From positions 9,869,001-9,933,000 of the forward strand of contig NW_025062478.1 in NCBI RefSeq assembly GCF_000002995.4: DNA of 64,000 bases. Reading direction: 5' to 3'. The notes beneath the pieces are model-generated. The model was given only the letters and a program-made list of their open reading frames with translations. It made no database searches and was not told the DNA's origin. The stretch comes from Brugia malayi. Its lineage: Eukaryota > Nematoda > Chromadorea > Rhabditida > Onchocercidae. Position numbers and translations under genes: made by a program. Below are positions 51,854-63,473 of this stretch, piece by piece; the stretch's first letter is position 1; every line of letters starts with the position of its first letter.

Positions 51854-52963
51854 TCAAACAACTATACGGCTTTCACCCGTATGAATCATCATATGTGATT
51901 TCATACTGTCAGACCGAGTGAAATTCTTTTTGCATATCGAACAACTGTACGGCTTTTCACCAGCATGAGTCGTCGTCATATGTCTTTTCATATTACGGAG
52001 ATCACCGAAATTCCTTTTGCATATCGAACAACTGTGCGGCTTTTCACTGGTATGAATCATCATATGTGATTTCATACTGCTGGACTGAATAAAATTCTTT
52101 TTGCATATCGAACAACTGTACGGCTTTTCACCAGTATGAATCATCACATGTTTTTTCATATCCCCGAACTGAGTGAAATTTCTCTTGCATAGTGGACAAC
52201 TATGAGGTTTTTCACCAGTATGAGTCATCATATGATTTTTTATATGGCAGGATTGAGTGAAATTTCTCTTGCATACTGAACAACTATACGGCTTTTCACC
52301 GGTATGAGTCTTCTTATGCCTTTTCATATTACAGAGATCAGCGAAATTCTTTTTGCATATGGAACAACTGTACGGCTTCTCACCGGTATGAACCACCATA
52401 TGTGCTTTCATACTGCTGGACTGAATAAAATTCTTTTTGCATATCGAACAACTATACGGCTTTTCACCAGTATGAGTCATCATATGATTTTTTATATGGC
52501 AGGATTGAGTGAAATTTCTCTTGCATACTGGACAACTATACGGCTTTTCACCGGTATGAGTCATCACATGTTTTTTCATATGTGTTATTTCCTTTTGACA
52601 TATATCACAACGCCGTTTCTTTCCTGTGCTTTCTTTTTCTGGTTCAATTACTTCCATCAGTGTTTCGATTGGAACAAGTCGTCGCGGTTTAATTCGTTCA
52701 TCACTCACTCTTTTCACTGATAAGCCTTGCGATTTATTTCCTTCCTCTTTCACTTTTGATATTGATAAATCCAACGGTTCTGTTTGTTCCGTTTGCGCTA
52801 CCTTAAATGATATGAAATTATCAATGAAAAATCACTGTGAAAAATTTAAATGCCGATGGTATTGTGGTGTTATGTTGTTTTTTTTTTTAACTTTATGTGG
52901 ACTTACTGTGTTTCGAATATTGCTCAATTGGAAGACAAAGAAGAATAAATAGATGAAATGCAT
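51854..52963 (-). CDS. ZNF15: B-type C2H2 gene at the array edge
   Basis: Proposed exons are 52963-52907 and 52801-51854. The protein matches ZNF12. Its upstream flank changes from the array form to the ZNF2 form at about 53110-53165 (aaaagaggtaatc, gaatgaaaattg, tgtgacattttttg) and ends at about 53595, the same place where ZNF2's flank diverges from others. ZNF15 is thus the array's distal boundary and probably keeps the original B-gene promoter side. Confidence 0.8.
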
Positions 52964-53595
52964 GTTAATGAGAATAGTTTGTTGCCAATTCTGAAAAACA
53001 TTCAAATTTATTGACGGTTGCTTCTAAAGAATAATGTCGCTGCTATTTGACAAATGCGCAAAGGAGATATTTCTTCAAGTAAATGCTTTTCTAAATATAT
53101 TAGTTTATTAATAAATTTATCATCTAATTCCAAAATCCCTGTCATAACTCAAAAGTTTGAAAAGAGGTAATCTTCTGTCGTCTTCTGTCGAAATGAATGA
53201 AATAAAACTACTGAATGAAAATTGTAGGAGAGTGTGACAGAGGCCAACCGATCAATTCTGTTAGATATTGTTCGATAATCGCATGTATAACTTCTCATTC
53301 AGATGGGGGTGGCAAACTACGTGTATTGATAACTTACGTCTACGTATAATAACGTATGTATAGCAATAATAATAGAATATATAATAATGTATAATAAAAT
53401 GATAATAGCACTACTGCTTAATCCTTTATACTGAATCATTTCTTTTCAGTTTCTGTATTTTATTGTTATAAATAATTTATGCAAAGCAGTTGTGACATTT
53501 TTTGTAATCTTATTATATTTCGCTTCAATTTTTCCACATTTTCAAATTTTTGGGAATATTAGCAAGAATGGAAAATTACATCGCTGCATCTTTTA

Positions 53596-53797
53596 TTATT
53601 TATAAGCATTTCGCACACAAGGTTCTTTTTTTTTTTTTGAGAAAAAGATAGCTGACTACTTGAGATAAAGAATTAATCACAAATTAATTAAATAATCTAA
53701 TGATGTAATTAATTTTAGATAATTTATTTCAAAACACAAATCTACAATCTTATATACAAATGTATTATAATTAATGCTAAGATTTTCTATTTTCTAA
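53596..53797. other. Right boundary of the zinc-finger array
   Basis: Homology to the family upstream flank stops at about 53595 and unique AT-rich sequence with a T run follows. This is probably the promoter or first-intron region of the Kunitz gene. No separate gene is visible. Confidence 0.4.
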
Positions 53798-54393
53798 TTG
53801 GTTTGTATAAAGTTAGTAACGTTTATAGCACTTTACAATGCAATAAATAATGTAGCTTCACCTGAAGCGGAAAATAATGAGGTTCAAATTGATATTGGAG
53901 AAATGAAAGATCCATTCGAATCGTTGGAATACGCTCAAAAAAGCACTTCTGATCGAAGTATTTGTCTTCTAAAGCCTAGTGAAGGTTGTTATTTTATAAT
54001 ATTATTATTTATTTTAATCAATAACAACTTTTTTCCTTTTTACAATAATAAATTAAATTCTATTTCTAGTAAATATTTATTCAAATTTTTATTATATATA
54101 ACTAGAAAATAAATTTTAGGTCGAACATGTCGAGAAGATGAATCACCTCCTCGAACAAATTTACAGTATTTCTACAGTAATCGTGATAAACGTTGTAAAC
54201 TTTACTTCTATCGAGGATGTGGTGGTAGTCAAAATCGATTTGATACTAAAAGGCATTGTGAATTAACATGCGCTGTAAGTATTATTTTTATTTTAATAAA
54301 AATGAAACATTAATTCTTTTGATCAAATTTTTTGCAAAATAAATGAAAATAAAATACTCATGAATTATTCATAATTAATTTCAGGGTGTATAA
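53798..54393 (+). CDS. Small Kunitz-domain (BPTI-type) protein, 5' exon uncertain
   Basis: The exons are ~53813-53984, 54120-54274 and 54385-54393 (GGTGTATAA), with matching phases. After a hydrophobic N-terminal stretch (KLVTFIALYNAINNVAS, signal-like) comes an acidic segment, then one Kunitz domain at the C-terminus. Its Cys spacing is C-x9-C-x21-C-x7-C-x12-C-x3-C, with the RGCGG and NRF hallmarks. Canonical BPTI spacing is x8 and x15, so the loop after the second Cys is about six residues longer. The residue after the second Cys (P1) is Arg, typical of trypsin-like inhibitors. A TAA lies just before the open frame and no ATG is in frame, so a first exon is missing or a nearby acceptor (tataaag, 53805-53812) is used. 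Likely a secreted protease inhibitor. Confidence 0.75.
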
Positions 54394-55500
54394 AACGTCG
54401 ATTTTATCATAGAACTGATTGTTTTATTGATCCATTTCACGTGAACATATTCATCTCTAAATCAATCACTTCAGATCAACGTCATATATTCTATTAACCT
54501 TTGACATTACCATTTTGTTTGTTATTTATATATGAAAGAACAAATTATCAGGAGATTATCGATGCGAATATCTTTGTTTTTTTCCCCCGTCTACCATTTG
54601 TTATTGTATCGATAGTTTTTAAGAAATACTTTTGAGTAATTAGCTTAATTGTTCAAAAATATTTTCTTTCAGAAATTTGGTTAAAATGTTTATAACTTTC
54701 ATTCACAATCCAAATAAGAAAATAAGTAAAACAAGCAAAATATTTTTGAGAAATGATAAATTCAATAGCTATTTTACAATTATTACCATAATTTAATCTT
54801 CAAAGATATAATACATTCAATCAATACAATTATCCTCTAAGAAAAAAGGAAAAAATGAATCTAAACGATTAGGTCATTAAGATGTTATCTTCTTGTATGT
54901 ACGTTTCTATGTCTATGATTTATACTACTTATAGGTTTTAATTAATCTATTGAAATTGAAGAATATTTATTGAGCAATTTAAAGAGATCTAAAAATGATA
55001 ATTATCAAAGATCACTTGGAAGGAAATGTTTGGTAGTTCTAAACATATCAAAATTACAGTATAATAGAAAGTTTAATTAAGTACACTATGCATTAATGAT
55101 AAAAGGTTAATGTTTGTAATCGTATGTAACGATTTATTTTGTTTATGTTACGCGATTATTATGCCAATTTGCTTTACTTAATATATTTTAAGTAATTGTT
55201 AATAATCAATAAAAGGTTTATTTAATATTCTGTCAGAGAATGTTTGACACAACAAATGAATCATATTGGATGTAATGATACATTACTATCGAATATCATC
55301 ATTGACATACAAATACATGCACATAAGTTCACGTAACATACGTAAAATCTTCTAATTTTATACAAGTACTGGGTAAATTTTTTTAACCTAAAATTCAAAA
55401 AGTCTTTTAAAAAATAATAGAAAGCTTGTTTTGTTTAATACAGAATTATTTAAAATATGATAAGTCAAAAAAAAAAAAGAGGAAAATCTATTCATTCAAA
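54394..55500. other. Intergenic, AT-rich
   Basis: Follows the Kunitz gene. No open frame, RNA gene or repeat that I can support was found, apart from AT-rich simple sequence and a short A run near 55470. Confidence 0.45.
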
Positions 55501-55670
55501 TTTGTTATATTTAATTTTTTTTAATTCCTTTAATTATATGTTAATAACATTAAGCCATACAATATTTCTATTTTGACAAATATGAAAAGTGATAAAATGA
55601 ATTTATTTTGGGAAGCTTCATTAGAAACGATTTCGAAAGTGGAATAACTGTGCTAACTCTACAAGGAAAC
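55501..55670. repeat. Diverged direct repeat outside the foldback, left side
   Basis: Loosely matches 56625-56765 in the same orientation (shared agcttcattagaaa, gataaaat, aataactgtgctaact against aataactatgctaact). The pair brackets the inverted-repeat element and may be old terminal or target-region duplications. Confidence 0.5.
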
Positions 55671-55726
55671 TGTAACGATGATACAGTGTCCCATATCTCA
55701 TCTCCTGGAGTACAGTATCATACTAC

Positions 55727-56472
55727 TTATAATTTCGCGAAAACTTCTATTTAAAAACAATCCCATAATATCATAAATTATCTCTACATAAATCTAATTT
55801 CTTAAGATTTTTCACATGTGATTTTCATCTTAGATACGTTCAATTCTCACATATGTAAAACAATCTTACAGAGTATCTTAACTTATCTCTCCTTAAGTCT
55901 GGTTTTTTAAGATTTATTACACATGTACGACAAAAATTATTGGTGCCATGAGTCGGGATCGAACCAGCGACCTTTAGGTATTTTATAATTTTTGTCGTGA
56001 AAGGTTGTCTGGTTGATACTCGAATAGTTGCAATACAGATTAATAAACCTTTATTATCCGAAAAACCGAACAATAAAAAGGGAAGAAATTTATAAAAGAA
56101 GACCGGAGGAATTGAAATTGGTTAACCGAGTAGTAGTCGACCTTAGAGACAATAATTCATGTAATTTTTTAAGATTGAATTTTATATGAGTGGTAATCGG
56201 CGTGTCTAAGATAAAAATCATATGTGTGATGAATTGGAAATCTTATGAGAATTGAGAATTTATGATGTGAGATTACATGTGTAATAAATCTTAAAAAACT
56301 AAATTTAAGGAGAGATAATTTAAGATACTGTAAGATTGTTTTACATATGTGAGAATTGAACGTATCTAAGATGAAAACCACATGTGAAAAATCTTAAGAA
56401 ACTAGATTTATGTAGAGATAATTTATGATATTATGGGATTGTTTTTAGATAGAAGTTTTCGCGAAATTATAA
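55727..56472. repeat. Foldback element: ~200 bp inverted arms around a tRNA-3'-end-like core
   Basis: The left arm 55727-55926 is the reverse complement of 56274-56472 with only scattered mismatches. Near the inner end of the left arm a 13 bp inverted pair, CGACAAAAATTAT (55928-55940) and its complement (55985-55997), encloses 44 bases. On the minus strand these 44 bases read like the 3' end of a tRNA: a T-arm-like GCTGGTTCGATCCCGAC followed by ...GGCACCA. On the plus strand the same sequence (TGGTGCCATGAGTCGGG) has the form of a retroelement primer-binding site. No protein-coding capacity is visible. It could be a non-autonomous foldback/MITE-like element, a tRNA-derived SINE relic or a retroelement remnant. 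Confidence 0.65.
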
Positions 56473-56910
56473 ATCGCGACAACTACGATCCATTTCATTT
56501 CCTATTATTAATCATCATATTTCGTTTTTCTTTTTTGCTATATTTTAATTTTTTTTTCATTTCTTTAATTATTTAATTATTAAAAATGAAAAGGGAAAGA
56601 AAGAAATTAAAACAATTATTTCTTTAATCGCATTGTTTGCTATAACACCAAGTCATAAAATATTTCTGATTAAATAAATATAAAAAATGATAAAATTAAT
56701 TAATTTTGGAGAGCTTCATTAGAAATGATTTAAAAAGTGCAATAACTATGCTAACTTTATAATACACTTATGTAATACAGTAATTTTTATCTCATAAGTG
56801 CATTAAATAAAAGCACAAAACGCATTACGGTCGAATACTGTATTTTAAGGGATTACGGTAGTGAGGAATTTATAGTTTGCAAAGATTATCACTCACGTGT
56901 AGGTCTCGTG
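55944..56910. repeat. Right copy of the ~967 bp flanking direct repeat
   Basis: Same sequence as window positions 1-967, in the same orientation. It covers most of the foldback element plus about 440 bases beyond its right arm. The copies bracket 968-55943, that is, the whole zinc-finger cluster plus the coiled-coil and Kunitz genes. Homology ends at 'aggtctc' in both copies. Confidence 0.9.
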
Positions 56911-57242
56911 ACGAAGAACTGATTAGCGCGTAAAAGGATAGTTTGAATATGTCATTGATTAAAAGACAGATGTCACATAATGCGAGTGTTTGGATGGTAG
57001 TTTTTGGTCACATTTTTTTTTTTACTTCATTACTAGTAAAGTTTCATTATTAAGGTTAATTCTCATGAAATAGCCACCAAAAAAATAGCTAAAAATTAAC
57101 TTTGTATGTTCCAAAATAATTAGTGTAATATATTTATATCACAGAAAATGGCTAATGATCATCAATAAGTCATATTAAGAATTTAGCATCTTTTTAGAAG
57201 TTTTGCTGAAGTGAGTAGTCGAGTCGAAGAAATTAACAGGTA
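56911..57242 (+). other. Upstream region of the Mcm10 gene
   Basis: Unique AT-rich sequence. A ttaacag at 57233-57239 just before the ATG at 57243 could be a splice or trans-splice acceptor. No other gene is visible. Confidence 0.35.
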
Positions 57243-60200
57243 ATGAATGAAGCACTTGGTGAATTATTGAATTTATTCGATGATGAGGAACAAATTGAAG
57301 GTATTTATTCTATTTTATTATTATCAATCCAATGGTCAATGCAAACATTGGTCAGCACTGAATGAATCTATTTGTTTTGTATTTTTCCATCAATAAATAA
57401 GCATTTTTTCTATAAGTTATTTTTTACATTAATTTTTTCATAGTATATGTCATAGTTAATGTATAATTCTGTTGTAATTTTAAGAACAAAGTTTATTAAA
57501 TATCAATGATGAAAATGATAGAGAGATTGAGAAGGTCAATGCCAAACAAGAAAAGGAAGACGCGGCTAATTTAACTGTGCCAAATGCAATTAACGCAGAT
57601 AAAAAACGTAAGTGTAAAATTTAAGCAATAATTGAAAAGTAATGTATTGTTTTATATGGATTGCTCACTTATTCTTATATTTCTTTGTAAGCTTATTAAC
57701 TTGCAATTTATGAAAGAAAAAGTGTAACTGAAATGTATTATTGTTACAAGCTATAATCATATATTAAACAAATAATACCCTTGGCAACTTTCATGTTTGT
57801 AAGAAATGCTGGAAAGAATTTTTTGTAATTCAATTTTAGCAATTCGATCTCTCATCCCAATAGATTTTGGATATTCTAAAGATAATACTAATAGCTATGA
57901 CCAGAAGAAGAAAACTGATAATAGAAGCAGTTTGTTACATTGTGATGGTACAAGCTCGAGTGAAGACGAACGAAGTAGAAATGATAACGTGTGAGTGAAT
58001 CAGACAAATTCTTTATATTGGTCTTGAACTTAATTAAAAGTTAACGAGTAGTTTTATTTGTTTCATTTAATGTGCTCATTTTATTTTTTTAATCTCATTT
58101 TAGAATCCATCTCAGCGAGGCTGGTCGAAACATCAAACGGCAGTTGAAAGAAGCGAAACGAAATCAGTCAAATTCTGCATATCGAGTCAGTCTTTAAATT
58201 GAAATGCAGTGTATTCATAGTTCAATTTTTGTTCCTTTTTACCATTGTACTTATTTGTTCGTTTATTTATTTATTAGTTAGTTTTTTCTACACTTTTTGT
58301 TTATAGTAGCAAGATAGTGTTTTTTTTTTGGAATGATTTTAAAACTAGATTTTTATAACAGTTTTTTTGAGGTGGAATCTACGACAAGACAAAAACTTAG
58401 TGTTCAAGAAAATCGTCATGCACTTCAAGGAAAAGCTCAGCAAATAACAAGAGCTGTCGAGTCATCATCGAAAGATGCGTTGAAAGTTTATGATCAATTT
58501 TTTGGTATTCGCATCAGGTATTTAGTTTATTTTGAAACTGGTTTTTTTTTTTTTTTTTTTTTATATTTGTAATCGTATTATATCGCTTTTGAAAGAAATA
58601 AATGTTTTTATGTGGTGCAAGTTAAATTTCGGAAAAGAGAAGATATAACATCTTTTTGTATTTTTCGTATAAAGATCTTTTTTCGGTATAAAGAAAATCT
58701 TTTTTTAACGGTATAAGGAAGATCTTTTTCATTTACACATAATCAAAAATTAATCTCAATTGAATATCAGTAATATAAATCATGGTATATCTTGTTACTG
58801 CAGGAACCCAACTCTTTCATCAGCAGCTTTTGAATCATATTGCGACGGTTTGAAGAAAATCCGCTTAAGCCAGCTGAAATCCAGCTTTGTACGAATTTTA
58901 TCTCAGTTGACTTTTTTTAAATCTCTTCATTGCTAGCATGATAAGTGATAGGCGAATAGCTAATCATAGATGTTAATATAATTGTCGATAAGGTTAAAGA
59001 TTGTAATATTAAGATTGTAACAAATACAAAATTTAGGACTAATACGAATTAAAGATTGTAATAAGTAATGAAGTGCTTACTTTGTAGCAGTTAGACAATA
59101 AATGGATTTCCTTGGCAGTTATTGTAGAAAAAACAGGTTGTCGTAAAAGCGCAAACGGAAATGAATATATGATCTGGAATACTTCCGACTTAACGGTACT
59201 TTATTTTTAAAAACTGATTTGTAAATTCAGTGTTTTGATTGTTTATCATCTCTTTCTCCTTTAAAAAATAACAATTTGTTGTGGGTTATTAAGTGCACAA
59301 AATAAATTTTGCTAAAAATAAGAATGAAATTTTGGCCTTTTCAGAATTCTTTAGATACAAATGTTAAAATTCTCGTATTCGGTGATTGTGTCAAAAAATT
59401 TTGGAAACTGCAGCTTGGTAGTGTTATTGCGCTTGTAACACCATCTTTTGCTGACGGCGATGATAAACAAAGTGAAATAAATTTTCTTCTTTTCAGTTCT
59501 TTTTTATGATATTAATGCAAAAAAATCTTTTCTTTAGGCTTCGTGCATGCTTGTAGCGGTTTATCAAACTGATATCTCTGCTGTTAAGCTTTTCACTCTA
59601 AGTTATTCGATGTTATATTCAATTTTTTATTTTCTTTTTCATTTTCGTTTTCCTTTGTTCAATTTTTATTTTTTTTAGTAACAGTGAAATTAACGAAATG
59701 TGCACAGGTTTTAGAATTGGGATTTTGCCCTGATTTTGGTCGCTGCAAGGTTTGTTTCAAACATATTAGAAATAATACTCCTTTAATTAATTAGAAAATA
59801 ATGATTAGAAAACATAATAATTATTGTCTATGATATTGGTGCACTAAAGTGAGTAATAATTATGGTGAGTGAATGAAGTATTAATATTCTTTACAATTAT
59901 TTTATTAAATTTAAATTTAATAACGAAAGTTATACCGTTTACTCTTTCAATAGGCAATCAAAAATGATGGTGGATTGTGTCAAAATGTGGTAAACTTATC
60001 ACAGTGTGAACGTTGCATTTATCATGTTCAACGAGCAGCTCAAAAATTCACAGCAAATCGTGGCTCATTTGCATCCGTATTATCAAATCCCAATCGAAAA
60101 TTACCATTGCAGGAATCAAATTCACTTTCGAGTGGCATAATTACAATGCCAAGAAGGTAAGATTAGCTTGAAATATATGTCGAGATATTAACCTAACAAA

Positions 60201-63200
60201 AACAAGTAGTAATTTTATGTTCTCTACTTTTATAAGATTGTAATCTTTGTACAGATAGAAAACAGCAATACCTCGTAAAAAGTCTAGAACTTCCAGAGTT
60301 TCAACAAATACTTTGTCGATAAATGAAAGCAGAAAGAATTTCAAACAACAAATTACTAGTTGTTTTATGAGATCGAAAAGTTTAAAGGAATGTGAAAAGA
60401 TGAAATTGGATGCTTTAATTGCGAAAGAAGTAAGCTCCTTTGTTAATTGTTACCTAGTGCATTTAATTAATTAAAAAAAAAAAAACATTCACTGTTAACT
60501 CATTCTAACTGCTTAGTTATTCCATGCTTGAAGCAATGAGAGATGATAATATCAACTGATATGAATGACACAAAAGCAGCACGAGATCATTACACTATTT
60601 GGTTTAACATACAAACAAATTTCGGTTGAAATCTTATTTGTCCTGTTTATATGTCAATTTATCCTCTGTGTAGAATTTTCATGATTTTTTATAGGTTGCA
60701 ATTTTTGGATCAAAAAGTGCATCACAACCGCATGGAAAAGTATCAGGAGAAAGGAGTGACGAATCACTGAAAGAATTTCTACAGAAGCAGGTTTCTGATT
60801 CGCAATTTTTTTTTTTTTCTTTTGGATTTTGGTTCAAAATTTTGAAGAATGGCTTACAAAACTTTTAGTAGGTATTAAATTAGTTCAGATTGCAGTTCTG
60901 CATTAGACAATTTTCTGTGAACATCCTAGAATAGTTAGAAAATGCAGGTTTTTCAAATATTTACTGAGCTAATAATATAGACTTTCTTTTCATCTCAATT
61001 GCTGAGTCAAAAAATTAGGAATCTAAAATTTTTGCATAAAGCAGTTCTTTCTCTAACATTAATAGTAGGTTTAAGTTTTTCTGGAGAAAAACATTATTTA
61101 GTAGCGATAATAATATTTTAGAGAAAAATTATTTTTAAACTATTGCGATTTAAAAAATTCTGCTTATCAGTGTTTTCTTGCTAAAAAAAAAAAATTCTAC
61201 TTGTCAGTCTGTTTGCACTTGCTTGGTGCAAGTGTTTTCTAAGTAATACTAAAGCGATATATTATGCTTTATTATTCAGGATGAGAGCAAAAATTCAATG
61301 CATTCGCCAATCCTTGGCAAAGGCTTAAACTCTGGATCTGTTTTATTGATTAGTCCTAGAAAAATCAGCAAATTAGACGCTTCAGAAAATGCTAAGGTTA
61401 GTGAATTTTCAACAGTACTTATGCCAATATCGTTAATATATTTAGTATGGTACCATAACAACGATAACTGAGCTCGAATAAAGTCCATACTTTTACCTAT
61501 TAAGCTATTACGTTTAATTCATTTAAAAAACTCAAAGTATATTGTAATTGTTTGCAGCGGAAAGCTATTGCAACAATAAAGAAAATAGGTGGTCTAGAAA
61601 AAGCTGATCCAAATTCAGTTAACGGTAGACCTAAAAAAAGACGTTTGTTCTGTAAGTCATTCTGGTTTTTTCTTTTCCCCTTTTCTTTTCTTTTTTTTTT
61701 TTTTAACCCTTCTTTATGTATTTTCACTATAACATAGATCTTATACAAAAACAAATTGTATTTGAATAAATTTGCTCATTTCTATCAAATGCCGTTTTCT
61801 TATATATTCATTTTCATTTACTTTTTTTGAATTTAATTGAATTGAAATCACTACGCAAACGAATTTGGTCTTAGAATATCTACTTTAGTTGTAATACGAA
61901 AACATTGTGATGAATTTATAAAAGTTGATGTTACACTTTAGTTAATTGAATTTCATAGGAAGTTTTTCAGTTTCTCCAGAGCATAAAGGAGGTGAGCTAA
62001 AAATGAAATCCGGAATTGATGTGAATTGTGATGACAATTCAAAAATCAGAGAATTCTCAAAGAAAACTGTTTTTACTGATGATGAAATTTTGAAATTGTT
62101 GGAGAAAAGAAGCAATCACGAGAGTGATCTCCGTCGGGTAAGCTCACTGTTTGTTGCAATTATGTTATTATGATTATGCTAGACGAATTGAATTTCTGTT
62201 AGAATTCAATCTTTGTATCATCACTATTTATATTTTGTATTAATAAGATTTATTTTAATTTTCAATACATCACAGTATGATTTTAGAAACCGGGAAGCTC
62301 TATTATGCAGCAGTTAAAATTTATAAAAAGATAATAATATATGATGACACGACTTATTTGATTATTTCAATTGTTGTTCAGTTTTAAATTCAAAATCTTC
62401 CATTTCTTCTAAAGATAATTACTTTCATCTAAAATACTTGCAATCTTTCTAGGAAGATTCTGTTCGTGAAGCGCGTTACTTTAATGCCATGGAACAAAAA
62501 GAAAGATTTGAAAATTATCTTACCAATACCATGGAAATTAAAGATTGTAATGTAGTTAAGTGCACTCAGGTATATATAACATTTTAACTTTCAAATATTC
62601 TTATGATGTTTTGAGTTTTCATACCAAAAAAAAAAAAAAAAATCCAAAACTTCAAATTTTTTCTGATTACAATGAGATATTGAGAGAAAAAATGTAATTC
62701 GTTATGACAAAGATTTTTTTTTTTTTGATACCTATTTGTAGTTCTGTTTTGATAGTTGTTTTTTCTTTTGGTTTACTTTACCTTATTTCTTTTTTTATTT
62801 TTATGCTTTTTGATTATTCCGGTTTCTTTTTTTTTTTTGTTTAATGGATGTTTCTTTGTGTTTTATTATGTTAGTAAGAAGTAACTTACCTAGTAATCAT
62901 GTTTTGCAGTGCAATTATACGTCACATAAACAAAGTGAATTATGCAAGCAATTAAATCATACTGTGAAACAATGCAAAGCCAACAAACGATTCTTCCGCT
63001 GTAAACAATGTCATAGGCGTACAGTTTCATATGAACGATTGCCTACAGTTCCGTGCACGGTTAGTCTTTTTAATTTCAAACAGTTTGGGATGCAATTTAG
63101 TACTGATAAATGCAAAGGTTAAGTTTGTTAGATGAAATTACTCCATCATAACATTTAACAGAAATGAGAAAGTGACATTTGTTATATTTTAAGTTGCAAA

Positions 63201-63473
63201 TTTTTTTCAAGTGAAAAATTTTTCTCAGCACTCTTAATTTCTTTTCTCACAAAATAAGTTAAGTTTTAAGTAGCGGGTAAACAAAATTTTTAATTTCTAT
63301 CATATTTTAAACATACAACAAGTTCACGTATCAATGACAATGTAATAAATTATTTCTAGCAATGTGGTTGCAATGATTTTCAACGGGTAGCAATGAAGGA
63401 TGAACGAAGAGTAAAATTAGCACAAGAAAATTTACTTTTACGTGGCGAAGAACGGAAATATGTTAATTGCTAA
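57243..63473 (+). CDS. mcm-10: Mcm10, replication initiation factor
   Basis: Mcm10 binds single-stranded DNA, the MCM2-7 helicase and DNA polymerase alpha at replication origins in the nucleus. The exon model is 57243-57300, 57485-57607, 57840-57990, 58104-58185, 58372-58517, 58804-58888, 59088-59195, 59345-59471, 59679-59749, 59954-60156, 60259-60429, 60695-60790, 61280-61396, 61558-61651, 61971-62137, 62453-62569, 62910-63059 and 63360-63473, giving about 715 residues. Hallmarks: an OB-fold block (FFGIRIRNPTLSS, ISLAVIVEKTGCRKSANGNE, VFGDCVKKFWKLQLG); the family zinc finger C-x9-C-x11-C-x2-H (GRCK to CIYHVQ); and the C-terminal Cys-rich domain (CNYTSHKQSELC, KRFFRCKQCHRRT, CGCNDF, ENLLLRGEE). 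All junctions phase correctly except exon 10 to 11: the strong donor at 60157 leaves the frame off by one. A weak donor at 60132 with an acceptor at 60265 would fit. Confidence 0.9.

Larger units (their letters stand above)
45315..52774. repeat. Three ~2.49 kb tandem units (through ZNF13, 14, 15)
   Basis: Distances between equivalent leader positions are 2488 (45314 to 47802), 2486 (47802 to 50288) and 2486 (50288 to 52774). Each unit is one gene's upstream flank, the founder junction (46183, 48671, 51157), a downstream flank and a finger exon. They resemble the A-to-B half of the 6.2 kb unit and carry no spacer, as expected from unequal crossing-over between A and B genes. Confidence 0.85.

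Noticed and set aside
55840..56073. A 77-codon minus-strand open frame through the foldback core
   Set aside because: It is simply the translation of the tRNA-like core and inverted-repeat arm; it has no start context or domain.
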